DNA of 64,000 bases, taken from contig NC_088308.1 of the NCBI RefSeq assembly GCF_910592395.1, forward strand, positions 13,035,001 through 13,099,000, given 5' to 3'. The position numbers and the translations under genes were made by a program. Source of the stretch: Lineus longissimus (lineage: Eukaryota > Nemertea > Pilidiophora > Heteronemertea > Lineidae). Shown in pieces: positions 21,661 through 32,106 of the stretch; position 1 is the stretch's first letter, and each line of letters opens with the position of its first letter. Under the pieces are notes generated by a model. That model had not been told where the DNA came from. It worked only from the letters and a program-made list of their open reading frames with translations, and searched no databases.

Positions 21661-22485
21661 TACTATCACACGGACGGATGCACAAACCAAAAAAGTAATG
21701 ATGTCTTCTGTCCAAAAACTGTCGGGAAGTGTCTCATGCCCAGGCCACGTCACCTGACAAACCTGATGAACTTCCGATGACAATAGAATTAGCCAGCGCG
21801 GAAGACCTGCGTAACCGATTATGAACGTAAATATCGCACTGACCACATATCCCATTCAAAGGAAATGTGACATCGAGCATTGACCTTGAAGCAAATGCTA
21901 CAACTCTCGGAGCAACGAGTTTGGAGTAAAAGGTGCACTTTATTCTTAGGAAACGAAGCATTCTCTTTTGCTCCAAGCAAATGCTCCTTTTATTTGAAGC
22001 ATCTACTCCGGAGCAAATGCTATTTTTTATTCATATGAGCCATTGTCTGGAGCATTCGCCTGAAGCTGCCGAATGACGCCGCCATCTGGTGCCAAGCCTC
22101 TGAAGTTGACCTCGGCTCGTCCTTTTCGTCCGTCTGTCGTAACTACTAGAGTCACCGTGCATCCAAGTTTCGGGTTGCCTTGGGATGATCTAATGTCAAC
22201 ATTCTGAGACCCAGTCGCTTCAATTGTTGATCTTGGCACCATATCAAACAACACGAACGTCTCATTCATGTTCATGATGACATCAAAATCAGCGTCTCTG
22301 ATGAGGTCGGCAAAATCTCCCCGGTAGTCGGCAACCAAAGCCTGGGCGTTGTCAAATAACCCCCTTGAATCTTTGGTCTTCCTTCGAAAGCTGATTTGTT
22401 TCCTGAAATGGAATTTGCATATTGTTAAAATTCACCGCATACAATCCATTAAGGCCGATCCATGCAACAGCGGAATAAAACTCAC

Positions 22486-22735
22486 CTTTCCATAAAGTTA
22501 CTAAGCCAATGTGCAGATGCATGGAAAAGGTATCGCAGGGGTCTCTGTTCTTGTCTTTCGGCCTTCTTTTCGTTCGGAAGCTCTGCCCACCATTGCCGAA
22601 ATTCTCTTCCAGCTTGCCCTTTAATATCCTCACCGGAAACAGGGAGACCAAGTCTTCGGCGCTCAAGGAACCAGGTGTTCAAATTGTTTTCCATTTCGGG
22701 CCAGTATGTTGAAATAAAAAAGCTAACACGTTTAA
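22486..22735 (-). pseudogene. Tigger transposase, CENP-B DNA-binding exon
   Basis: The open frame contains WPEMENNLNTWFLERRRLG, then GREFRQWWAELP and HWLSNFMER, the pattern of the HTH_Tnp_Tc5/CENPB domain that binds the inverted ends. It closes at a good donor, GAAAG/GTGAGT (22486/22485). The 5' limit is uncertain because the frame stays open upstream to 22943 without a clear acceptor. Confidence 0.7.
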
Positions 22736-22975
22736 CATCTTTGGAAATATTGATTGCCGATAACCACAGGTATGAACGAAATGTTAGTCCTAGGAATAAA
22801 GGTCCCAGGAACAATAATACTGATATTGTTAAAGGAATGGTGAGGGTCAGTCGCTTTGATGTATAGTGGGACTTATTCTTCCGTCCATGACACAGAAGCG
22901 GACTTATTCCGGTCGGTATAAGCCAACAAGGAAGGAAATTCATTTAGCGAGGAATATAATGCTTGTAGAAACACT

Positions 22976-23143
22976 ACCTTGTGCATCAGTGCCGTGTTGC
23001 CGTTGTCTCCTCCGTCTTCTATGGTCTTGAGTTGATCTATCTCGGAGGGCAAACAAGTCATCAAATGTCTGCGGTGCTATGCGGTGGTGTCGAGCAAAGG
23101 ATGTCGCAGTTTCAGCATGACGTAATCCTATAGCATGCTCCAA
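22976..23143 (-). pseudogene. Tigger transposase, N-terminal psq-like exon
   Basis: ETATSFARHHRIAPQTF resembles the recognition helix of the psq-type helix-turn-helix found N-terminal to CENP-B domains. A donor (CACAAG/GTAGTG) lies at 22976/22975. Start and frame are uncertain. Confidence 0.45.
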
Positions 23144-23682
23144 TTGGTATGTCTCGATATGGTCAATCTTCTGATTGAGACTGTAGCTGTCAACATCATC
23201 TCAATGCTCCATTCCATACGTTAAGATCATCAGGGTGCCTGCTAGGCCTACCCACAAAATCCATCGCATTGCGTGCCTCTTACCACAAGAACGTGGTCAA
23301 AGCGAGATGGCAGAAAACAATTATGACATTTGACACGAAAGTGCCCTTTATTGGATTTCCCCCACAAGAAAACGATTCCATAATCGATTAGATAAAATAA
23401 ATTCATTTGAAAGACTCTGGATTGGTCAACCATTTACATGGACTTACGTAACTTCAATAATCATCACCCTGACTGCAGGGATTACTAGCCCCCGACCGCG
23501 ACCAGGCGTTATTGAATTGACAACATTTACAAGGTTGTCTTCCTATAACCATTGATCAATATAATTGGCTGTCATATTGAATGTTTGCAGCCCACCGGTA
23601 AAAACTACAGACTGCCATGTTTCTGGACTTTGTCATTTTCGAGCCATTTTCCTGGCGCTCGGTTAAGTGGGAGAAGACAGTA

Positions 23683-23720
23683 TATGGGATATCGCATATG
23701 TATATGTAATATCGAAAATA
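23683..23720. repeat. TATATGGGATATCGCATA satellite tract, right of Tigger
   Basis: Continuation of the tract at 17860-17922, directly after the Tigger TA duplication. Confidence 0.75.
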
Positions 23721-23739
23721 AATTTTATGTTATCCAATT

Positions 23740-24540
23740 TTGCAACGTATATCATGCCATAGTCTCGTCAATTGAAGATTTGATAACGGCGCTAGATAGA
23801 CACTCATCTGACAAACCAGTTCAGTGGAGCGGTGATTTTCTTCTCACGCGGGGCCAACACGTAGCCATAAAACTGAGACACGGCGAGGCCATTTTGATGG
23901 ACACTTACTTAGCAGAAGTGCTCGGTTTTGCGAAGGCGAAACTTTTTCACGTCGATGGAAAAAATTATTATACCCAAGAGTAATTCTGAGGCTAAGAAAA
24001 CGACACCAGTACACACTGTTGGCAAAGACAGTATTGGGGGAACATTCGGCCAAGGAAACCCATTGACGGCGGGCGCTCTTGTTGGCAAAAAAAGTTCCGA
24101 AGGAGAGGACACCGATCGCACTTTTACAAGCGATGATTTTGGCAGGTCAGACGAAAGTAGTCTAGTTTACAAGGAGATCAGGCCGCCGTGAATTTATCCC
24201 CTCTGTCGAGGCGTTTTTATCGCGTTGTAGCGGAACGAAAATGTGATTTAATGTCCTCGAAGTATGCACTATTCTTTTACTCGAATTTAGTAAAGCCAAC
24301 ACAAGTGGGAAACGTTTTTGGCCCCTTGCTACGAACAATACCCACACGCCCGGAAGAACACGGCAAATATCTCTCCAAATCGTTTGAAAGAATACGCTAC
24401 AGACCCTGAGTGCAAAGTTTTTTCAATTCATAGAAATTAACATTTGCGACGATATGGGAAATCTAATCGATTTTAAATTCGGTAAAGTCATTGTGCCATT
24501 ACACATTCGACGCCAGCTAGATGAAAGGCAGACGAGAGCT
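23740..24540 (+). pseudogene. Polinton A minor capsid (penton-like) protein
   Basis: Three successive frames together give the family's recognisable blocks: SIEDLITALDRH and LAEVLGFAKAKLF (23.76-23.98 kb), then LFFYSNLVKPTQVGN and GPLLRTIP (24.26-24.35 kb), then MGNLIDFKFGKVIVPLHIR (24.45-24.51 kb). This order matches the minor capsid protein encoded near the major capsid in many invertebrate Polintons. At least two frame changes and an in-frame stop break it, and the N-terminus is missing or diverged beyond recognition. Confidence 0.7.
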
Positions 24541-24611
24541 AGATTACCCGTTGGCCTTGTAAATAGCACAAATCATAAAAAAACCAGGACAGAATCATTT
24601 TTAAGCGACAG

Positions 24612-24854
24612 ATGGAACGTCAGTGCTCTATCACAGACGGAGAAGAAATTAACGTTTACACGTATCGGTTGAGTGTTCGTGTGACCCTCCGCATATCAGC
24701 ACCCATCAACGCGCGGTTGCAAAAAATATCGCTAATTAACTTCGACGCGGAAAACCGCATCGATCCGACTTCAGAACAAGCCCAAGAGATGATGTGCATG
24801 AGTGAACAGTTAACAGATGCTTTTTTGCGCCAACACCATTCAGACGAAGAATAG
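24612..24854 (+). CDS. Unrecognised 80-codon ORF in Polinton A
   Basis: ATG at 24612. It has a Val/Thr/Arg-rich segment (YTYRLSVRVTLRISAPI) and an acidic end. No family recognised. It might be a small virion protein or a chance frame; the next 170 bp also stay partly open and contain a CPFC motif near 25035. Confidence 0.3.
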   Translation: MERQCSITDGEEINVYTYRLSVRVTLRISAPINARLQKISLINFDAENRIDPTSEQAQEMMCMSEQLTDAFLRQHHSDEE

Positions 24855-25030
24855 GTAGGACTGCTTGTTAATTTCAGCAGAAGGAATAGGCTAGAAATAC
24901 AAAGCTTGGACAAGTGCCGCCGAATTTCACTCAAATTGTGTGAATTTCGAAACTTTTTAAGAGCCTACGGTGAAGTTCAGAGAAAATTGCATTTCGTAGG
25001 TGATCATTTGAACCAACAAGAAGCAATCGA

Positions 25031-25543
25031 ATGTCCTTTTTGCACACCAGACACCTAAATCCGTCGGATTTCATCAAAGCTTTATATTCAAACATCATGC
25101 GGCGTGTTATTAATATCTCCTCGCTGAATTTAAGTAATATGGGCTTTCGAAATCTTGAAGAGTGGCTGTTAGCATCTCGTCGGCACCTGTACATCGGACG
25201 AAACTTGACGCATTATCTGAGAGATTCAGAGATATTGCGCTGTGGCACGAATACTACGAATATGACTGCAGAAGAACAACGCAAACGTCAGAAATGCTTC
25301 CTTCAAGCCATCAGGGATTCTATTCGCTGGCAGAATCCGTACATAATGGACGAAAATACCAGCCGAGAACGCTCTTTGAGGTTTTATAACGAGTACATAC
25401 GGCGGAGAAATCTTCTCCGTTACATTCACAAATTGTCGCATGCAGTTCTGGGCTGTTGGTGCAAACCAGAGCGCTGCCACGGAGATCTATTGAAAGCATT
25501 GCACGAAAACGAAAACCCTATTTGCAGGTCTGTTGCATGGTAA
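25031..25543 (+). CDS. DUF4326-like protein of Polinton A
   Basis: A 170-codon frame whose C-terminal part, VLGCWCKPERCHGDLLKAL, matches the core motif (GCWCKP..CHGD) of DUF4326, a small domain known from phages and some Polintons. The function of the family is not established; the Cys/His pattern suggests metal binding. The frame is undamaged. An alternative upstream start is possible. Confidence 0.6.
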   Translation: MSFLHTRHLNPSDFIKALYSNIMRRVINISSLNLSNMGFRNLEEWLLASRRHLYIGRNLTHYLRDSEILRCGTNTTNMTAEEQRKRQKCFLQAIRDSIRWQNPYIMDENTSRERSLRFYNEYIRRRNLLRYIHKLSHAVLGCWCKPERCHGDLLKALHENENPICRSVAW

Positions 25544-25784
25544 GTCAGAAATAGTTGCCCGAAGTGATCAACAGGCCATCTGCAAACACAAAAAGGAATT
25601 AAAGTGATAGAGGTTGACGGAGACGATACGCGTTTGCGGCAGGACGGCTTGAAAATTAGTGATTTTCGAGGTCTATTTTAGGACCTCTTTCTCTCTCTGA
25701 TAATGGCGCTCGAAGCAGAATTTCGTTTAAAAATATCATTCCGAGGCAATCTGGGAACGCAATGGGAACACACAAATATACACG

Positions 25785-28700
25785 TTGCAAATGATTTGTT
25801 GCCTCCCTGTTTTGCACAGGGAGGCAAACGGACGTATTCATAAACGCATTTCTCAGGAATGTGATAGTCTAACTGACGCGAAGAACGCTCTTAAGTATCA
25901 CTTTGAAGTTCAAGTTCTATTCAGCAAAGAAGTCGATGTCGTGGCAAATGATGGATCCATTATCGAGGGACAACATGAGAAACGCACATCGGAACCCTGG
26001 TTTTGCACCAATACAAAACAAGTTTTCTATAAGAGCCAATTGGAAGACTTGTCACAGACAGATTTTCAAGAAATCATCTCGAAATGCGAGTCCTATCTAC
26101 ACGAAGGTTCGGGGTGGGTTTTTGAACATGTGAACGCGTTGAGATTAACGGTGGCACAATTTGAGCCCCTGAGGGGTGGCACTTCGCATCCACACCCTTT
26201 CTTACCCTCGGCGGTGAGATATAAACGCGCTTGTATTCAGACGAACATTGATTACGGAAATGACGATAAATGTTTTTTGTTCTGTATCGCGGCCCACTCA
26301 GAACGCCTGGCAGGAGGTCGCATCAGATCGGACAGGCAGTTTGACATGATTTCATGGGAAAGACGTACATAGCTCGATTTGAGTAATATTTCGTATCCAA
26401 CTAGCATTGGTCAGATTTCCACCTTCAAACGACGGAACAACCTCTCCATTTACGTTTTTCGTTGGCTTTCGAACGAGAGTCATGAAGTTGCTGGCACAGC
26501 CGGACGTCATGCTGTTCCGTTGCAAGTACTGCATATTTCAGCAAACAGGAGATCAATTCCGCAAGAGAAGCATATTGACTTGTTTACTTTTTTCTGATCT
26601 CAAATCTGAGTAGGTTAATCGCCAACGGAGCTAGTGGTCGCCACGGGAAATAATTCGTTTGCAGATCGTGTTTGACCTGCTATTCCTCAAAGAGTAAAAA
26701 ACGTGCTCATGAAAGATGTTGTCTAGATACGGGCCAAGTGTACACCTTTCCAAGGAAAGGCCAAATGAAATTCGACAATTTCAAAGCCGGGACGGCACCT
26801 GATAATATATGATTTTGAAACTTGTCTTACGCCATGCGAATCAACTCTGAGTGATGGTTCAAGCCGCCATATGCCCATCGCGGTAGCGGGAAAACGTCTC
26901 TGCGTCAATCCCGATTACAATTCTTCCCTCTTCACCTACGTGGGCTCCGATTGTGTAAAGAAATTTCTCGAATGGCTCAATGAACAGATCGAGGAAGCGC
27001 ACATTATCGATTTGCATTGTTCAAAAGACAGTCTTGAACATATGTCTTCGCGTGATTGGAAGAAGTTTGTCTCGCAGCAGCATTGCGAGATGTGTGGCAT
27101 TGAATTCACTATAGGCGTGAAAAAGTGCATCGACCATTCTCACTTGCAAGCGGATCGGATGCGATACGTGCTCTGTAATCGTTGCAACTTGACTTATGCT
27201 TCGGAAAGGGAATTACAGATCAGATGTTTGGCGCATAATGCCACGAGATATGACAATCACCTTTTTGTAGAGGAATTGGCAAAACAAGATGGAGAATCGA
27301 AAAAGTTTCGAATATTGCCTAAAAACACAGAGCACTACTTGGTCATATATTGTCAAACGTTAGTCTTCCTGGATAGTTTTCAATTCTTGCCCTCGTCTTT
27401 AGCAAATCTAGTGGAATTGATGAAAAGCAAGACTAGCACTATTGTTGACCCGGAAAGTAGGATGAAGCAGAGCCAGAGCGCATTTCCTCTCCTCTCCGAA
27501 TACGTGAAAGGATCGAGTGAAATGTACGATCTTTTGTTGCGCAAGGGTGTCTTTTGCTACGAATATTTGGACAGGCCATCAAAACTTCAAGAGAGACAGC
27601 TTCCGCCGGTCGAGGCATTTTTCGATTCGCTAAAAAAACAACCCATTTCATCGGAGGATTACGAGCATGCAACACAGGTATGGCGAACAATGAACTGCAA
27701 GACCCTTGGTGATTATCTTGTAGTCTATCTCCAAACAGACGTTTTACTACTAGCCGATTGTTTTGAGAAATTTCGTGCCATGTCCATGAAACATTTTCAA
27801 TTAGATCCAGGAAAATATATATCTGCCCCTCGCCATGCTCAAAATGACAAGAGTTCATATAGACTTGATAGAAGACCTGGAGCAAGATCTGTTTGTCAAA
27901 AAAGGCATTCGTGGAGGTGTCGCTTCCATTTTCCAACGACGGGCCCACATATCTTTTGACGATGATGATGATGTTGAAGAGAAGGGGGTATTTTCAGGAG
28001 AAGCAGACAAGAAGAGTGGCGCCAGATATTTGCCCTCGACGCGACGAATCTCTACGGCTACTCCCTCAGTCAAGATTTACCGCACGGAAACTATCGCTGG
28101 ATCGAGGTTGACGACCCGAACGAATTTGATGTTTTGTCTTTGTCAGACGATAGCACTACAGCATACATACTGGAGGTGGACCTCGAATATCCTACTTGTC
28201 TACACGATTCGCACAATGACTTTCCTTTAGCGCCAGAGAAACTGTGCATATGCCCTTCGCAGTGGAGTCCACTAATGCATGTTTTGGCGGGAAAACTAAT
28301 GGATACCTCACAAATACGAAGTGCCGCCACCGGAGAAAAACTGATTCCTCATCTTGGACCGAGATTCTAAAATACCTTGGTACCGTAAAGTCAACTTTTA
28401 AATGGAAAATGCATAAGCCTCGTTCTGAGAGCGGAGTGTTTTGGACACGCAACCAAGATGCTCTACCAAAGTTCCCTCGGGTTGCACTAAAATGTGGAAC
28501 CATGCACACGTCACGTCAATGGAATTTCAGCTCACTTCAGAAGTTTGAGGCTCTTAAAACACTGCTTCAAACACAAATCAGTCAAGGAAGCATCAACCAC
28601 CCTAAGTTTTTTAATGAGCACTACACATATTTGCCGAGAAAAACGCTCCAAATAGCCCATTTGCGCGGATTTTAGCATCACTTGAGCGAGCCGATGCGGA

Positions 28701-29990
28701 CTTCCTATGCGCGCTGTACAAAATGTACATGTCTCATTTTCTGTAACGTTGCCGTAACATAATGTAAACAATGGCGCTACCGGCGCTCCGGCCGGGCCGG
28801 CGATGGATGGAATTTGCCAAATTCGCACATATTCAAGTTATTTTCGTGGCCTATCTTTTTAAGTTTGAGGTATTTTAGAATAGAAATTGAACCCTCGGCT
28901 TCGGACCTTGGTTGAGTTACCAAGACACTCTCGGGTGGAGCTAAAATTTCGTCCAAACCCTCGCCTGTCGGCTCGGGTTTGGACTGTATTTTAGCTCCAC
29001 CCTCGAGTGTCTTGGTAACTCAACCAAGGTCCTCCGCCTCGGGTTCAATTCCTTAAACAAATTACTTTGTCTATCTGAAAAACCTGCTATATTATCTTCA
29101 GCTGGGCATGACGCTGAGCAAAGTACATAGGAATCTGGCTTTCGATCAGTCGCCCTGGATGAAAGATTTCGTCAGCTTCTGCACGGGAAGGCAGAGGAAG
29201 GCCGCGGCAAACAATCCCTTTGAATCTGACTTTGTGAAAAAAGCAATTAATTCTTGCTACGGGAAATTCCTCCAAGACAAAACAAAGCACATCAATATGA
29301 GTCTAGTGTCGGACAAGAGAAAATTCCTAACAAAAACGAGCAAACCGAATTTCAAGTCAGTAACCATTTACAATAGGAAACTGGTAGGCATACAAATGAA
29401 CCCCCGCAGCATACTTCTGGATCGTCCCATCACAGCGGGAATGGTCTGTCTCGAAACAAGCAAAATGAAATTGTACAAAATGCACTATGACTTCAATAAG
29501 CCATTGTACGGGGACCGGTGCCACCTGTTGATGACGGACACGGATAGCCTGCTGTATTTCTTAGAAGAATATGAGGGGAACGTGGACGAGGACTTCTTCG
29601 CGAACCGACGCTATTTCGATCTGTCTAATTATCCGAAAGACTCGCCCTACTTCTGCGAAACGAACAAAAAACTTCGAGGTACTTTCAAGCGAGAGGATGC
29701 GTGCGATCCCATTGTGGACTTTGTTGGTTTGCGTGCCAAGACATCGGTCGGAGGCAGTCACCAGCAAGGCCAAGGGTTTGCCCAGATGCGTTATGCAAAG
29801 CATTGGCTTTGAGCAGTACGAAGATGAACACATCTTCACAAGTGGCAAGTACGTGTAATTTTAAATCGATTAGGTCGAAAAAACTAACGCAAGAGAAAAA
29901 GCTTTGTCACCATTGGACACGAAACGCTGGCTGTGCGAAGATAACATTCACACATTCGCCTTTGGACACTACCGCATCAAAAATGAGTAA
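25785..29990 (+). pseudogene. Polinton A DNA polymerase B (protein-primed)
   Basis: Pieces in the expected order: N-terminal block FLPSAVRYKRACIQTN with DDKCFLFCIAAH (26.2 kb), exonuclease Exo I YDFETCLTP (26.81 kb), a zinc/HNH-like strip with CEMCGIEF and DHSH (27.1 kb), NATRYDNHLFVEEL (27.24 kb), VYLQTDVLLLADCFE (27.72 kb), a palm block near 28.04-28.24 kb (DLPHGNYRWIE then ILEVDLEYP), and YYLQLG (29.09 kb) with the catalytic MTDTDSLLY (29.53 kb). It ends NIHTFAFGHYRIKNE at 29990. Frame changes occur near 26.37, 27.83, 28.0 and 29.8 kb, and about 690 bp is inserted after 28367. The enzyme would replicate the element from a terminal-protein primer; this copy cannot. Confidence 0.85.
28368..29055. 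mobile_element. Insertion in Polinton A polymerase, with perfect foldback
   Basis: Interrupts the polymerase between PHLGPR and YFVYLKNLLYY. The first 500 bp are unrecognised and non-coding. The last part, 28885-29050, is a near-perfect hairpin with arms of about 75 bp starting GAACCCTCGG, bordered by AATT on both sides (28885-28888 and 29047-29050), a possible 4-bp duplication. There may be two nested insertions. Confidence 0.65.
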
Positions 29991-30438
29991 AGAAGTCAGG
30001 GAATCACATTGTGACAAGGAAATATCCATAAGTGTATTAGACGCACCTCGCCGCAACATGAGGTCGACAAAGAATACTAGAAGTACAAAAAACATACGCT
30101 GCACCATAGCAGTCGGCAAACGGTGCAACGTTGATGTGACGAGATTTAAAGGTGACACCTGGTTTCACCTCTATTTGAAGAATAATCGTCAAAAGTGCAT
30201 CAGTTTACTTGGGGAAGACATCGCAGATTTTTTTATGAACGTGGAGAAATTGAAGAAGGCTAGTTACAAGGTTTTCAAAGCAGAACAGCAAAATGGAGAA
30301 GGCGATGGAAGAGGAAAGGGGCAACAGCAGATAGCAGAGCTTCGTCGTAGACAAAACGAAGAAAAAAATGTGGAGGATGAGTTTTTTCAGGCCGGCGATG
30401 CTAAAAAAGCTCCCCAAACGAGAGGAAGAAAAAGGTAG
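29983..30438 (+). CDS. Small basic protein, possibly PC4-like
   Basis: 151 codons from an ATG that overlaps the polymerase stop by 8 nt (ATGAGTAA). The N-terminus has a tandem of RSTKN; then VTRFKGDTWFHLYLKNN with KCISLLGEDIADFF, which recalls the beta-sheet plus helix of the PC4 single-strand-DNA-binding fold; then a Lys/Gln/Glu-rich tail. Intact. Position directly after the polymerase would suit a replication cofactor, but the PC4 assignment is only by eye. Confidence 0.5.
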   Translation: MSKEVRESHCDKEISISVLDAPRRNMRSTKNTRSTKNIRCTIAVGKRCNVDVTRFKGDTWFHLYLKNNRQKCISLLGEDIADFFMNVEKLKKASYKVFKAEQQNGEGDGRGKGQQQIAELRRRQNEEKNVEDEFFQAGDAKKAPQTRGRKR

Positions 30439-30785
30439 CCGTAAGCGCTGGAAAGAGCCTCTTAAAATCGGGCGCTCAAGCGCTTTCGGACGTGGTGTCC
30501 GGTGAAAAAGATATTAAAACCGCCCTGAAGGAAAGGGGAAAAGAAAGCTTACACGAAATCAGACATAACGTTAAAAAGCAAGTTGTTGGCGGGATCAAGC
30601 GTCAAATCTTAGCGCCGGATAATACAGACGAAGAAATTGGGCAGAGTTTAACGGCCAAAAGACACAAAAACAAGGAAAAGCCCATGTGGGGGCCCAGGAG
30701 TCCCAAGGAGGAAAAAGGAAGAGAAAATCGCGTAAAAACCGACGACAACGACAGGGAGGCAACATTTTCTTCAGCTAAAATATAA
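30402..30785 (+). CDS. Basic virion-associated protein of Polinton A
   Basis: The open frame after a TAA at 30398 has no clear ATG. It contains AGKSLLKSGAQALSDVVSGE followed by DIKTALKERGKE, a motif repeatedly found in small proteins encoded just before the Polinton major capsid and possibly equivalent to a core or cement protein. The Lys/Arg-rich tail is consistent with DNA or membrane contact. The start is missing or lies in another frame, so it may be damaged. Confidence 0.5.
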
Positions 30786-30793
30786 GAGCTATC

Positions 30794-32106
30794 ATGTCGC
30801 TATTGGATACGGACTCTTGCGATTGCGGACGTAGCGAATTGGAACTCTTTGAAGTTAAGCCCACACAGACGAGTATAGAGGACAGTTCATTCAAAGAGTT
30901 CCACAAGGGTGGTCCAATTGAATTTAGGGTCAACGCCGCCGAAGACGAATATTTGAATTTGGGAGACAGCTTTTTATATCTGAAATTTAGGATACTGGAC
31001 AAAGATGGTGCAGTACTCACGACAGCGGACCCATTTCCCGATAAATCGCTGGTGTTTCCCATCAATTATTTTATTTCAAACAAGTTGAGGTTTACGCCAA
31101 TGGAAGACAGGTAGGGGGGCACGATCAGATGTACGGCTATCGATCGTATCTTGAGTCCACCCTCTCGTTCTCGAAGGCAGCAAAAAGTGACCAGCTCCAA
31201 ATTGGTGGATATTACAAGGACACAGCGAACCCCGATCTACAGGGTAATACCGTGAAAACAGGAACAAGTGCAAACAAAGGCGCCAATGCTCGCTTTAAGT
31301 GGACAAAAGGCAGTAAAACGGTAGAATGCCTGGGGCAGATTCACAACGAACTCTTTGCGCAGAAAAAATAAATTCTGAGTCAAGTAAAACTGACGGTAAG
31401 ATTGGTGAGACAAGACCCCAGTTTTTTCTTAATGGTCAAGGATAACACCCAGGAGTACACGATTAGTTTGGAGGAAGCGATTTTGAAAATCAATATCAAA
31501 ACCATTGCCGAACATGTTCGCCTTAGCCGTGAGGAACGTCTTTTGCAAGGACCCGCCAAATATCCCGTAAAATCGGTTCAAATGAAGTTTTACACACGTG
31601 GCGCCAACCGTTCGGATCTGTCAGAAAATAACTTGTTACAGGGTCGTTTACCGGGAAGAATCGTCGTAGGATTGGTGGAGTCCGACGCTTTCAACGGAAC
31701 GCTTGACAAGAACCCGTTCAACTTTCAACACTTCAATGTGTCGAGTATTACGTTGCGACAAAACCGAACGCCAGTACCGTTTGAAACGATCAAACTCGAT
31801 TACGGCAACGATCAGTTCCTACCCGGTTACTTCACGGTATTACACGGAACTAACGTTTGGGGAACTGACCAAGGAATAGGTATAAACGCGAACGAGGATT
31901 ATCCGAAAGGATACGCTCTCTACGTCTTCAACCTGTTAGCAGATGATTCAAACGGTTCCAATTTCAACTTGGTACGTGAAGGAAGCATAAGTCTTGACAT
32001 TCGTTTGAAAGAACCAGCCGATAAGAGTATAACTATTGTAGTTTTTATGGAATTCGACGCTACTGTGGAAATTGACAACAATCGCACAGTCACCTTCAAT
32101 GAATAA
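30794..32106 (+). pseudogene. Polinton A major capsid protein (double jelly roll)
   Basis: ATG at 30794. First frame: ELELFEVKPTQTSIEDSSF to KLRFTPMEDR. A frame change near 31112, within a G run, is followed by YGYRSYLESTLSF to LGQIHNELFAQKK, then an in-frame TAA at 31369, then VRQDPSFFLM, FYTRGANRSDLSENNLL, NPFNFQHFNVSS and IVVFMEFDATVEID up to 32106. The order and spacing match Polinton capsids, about 435 codons. One frameshift and one stop disable it. Its stop overlaps the protease start by 8 nt. Confidence 0.85.

Larger units (their letters stand above)
19101..22041 (+). mobile_element. Complete Harbinger DNA transposon
   Basis: 2,941 bp with a 3-bp duplication ATT (19098-19100 and 22042-22044). 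Inverted ends are GGCTCATATGAATAAAAA on the left and the reverse complement at 22024-22041; GCATTTGCT-type repeats extend about 150 bp inward on both sides. It carries the two genes usual for the superfamily, a DDE_Tnp_4 transposase and a Myb-like protein, both open, in convergent orientation. It appears intact and probably could move. Confidence 0.93.
19092..22402 (-). pseudogene. Tigger transposase, middle exon split by Harbinger
   Basis: Starts after acceptor CATTTCAG (AG at 22404-22403) with KQISFRRKTK and runs through the first catalytic block, where NMNETFVLFD stands in place of the usual Asn-Met-Asp-Glu-Thr: the catalytic Asp is Asn. It continues to QANAPDN at 22042, where the Harbinger insertion begins. 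The exon resumes at 19100 and reaches a donor at 19091. Removing the Harbinger and one ATT copy gives a continuous frame. The coding exon is therefore doubly disabled, by substitution and insertion. Confidence 0.82.
17925..23680 (-). mobile_element. Tigger/pogo-like DNA transposon, interrupted by Harbinger
   Basis: 5,756 bp flanked by TA (17923-17924 and 23681-23682). Inverted ends start CTGTCTTCTCCCACTTAACC on the left and mirror it at 23655-23680; weaker similarity continues inward for about 100 bp. The enclosed minus-strand gene has the CENP-B-type DNA-binding domain and DDE_1 catalytic domain expected of Tigger/pogo. A complete Harbinger element (19101-22041) lies within one of its exons. 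Confidence 0.88.

Noticed and set aside
23655-23720. AGTGGGAGAAGACAG as a Polinton terminal inverted repeat
   Set aside because: The inverted partner at 17925 encloses the Tigger gene and both are bordered by TA, so these are Tigger ends.
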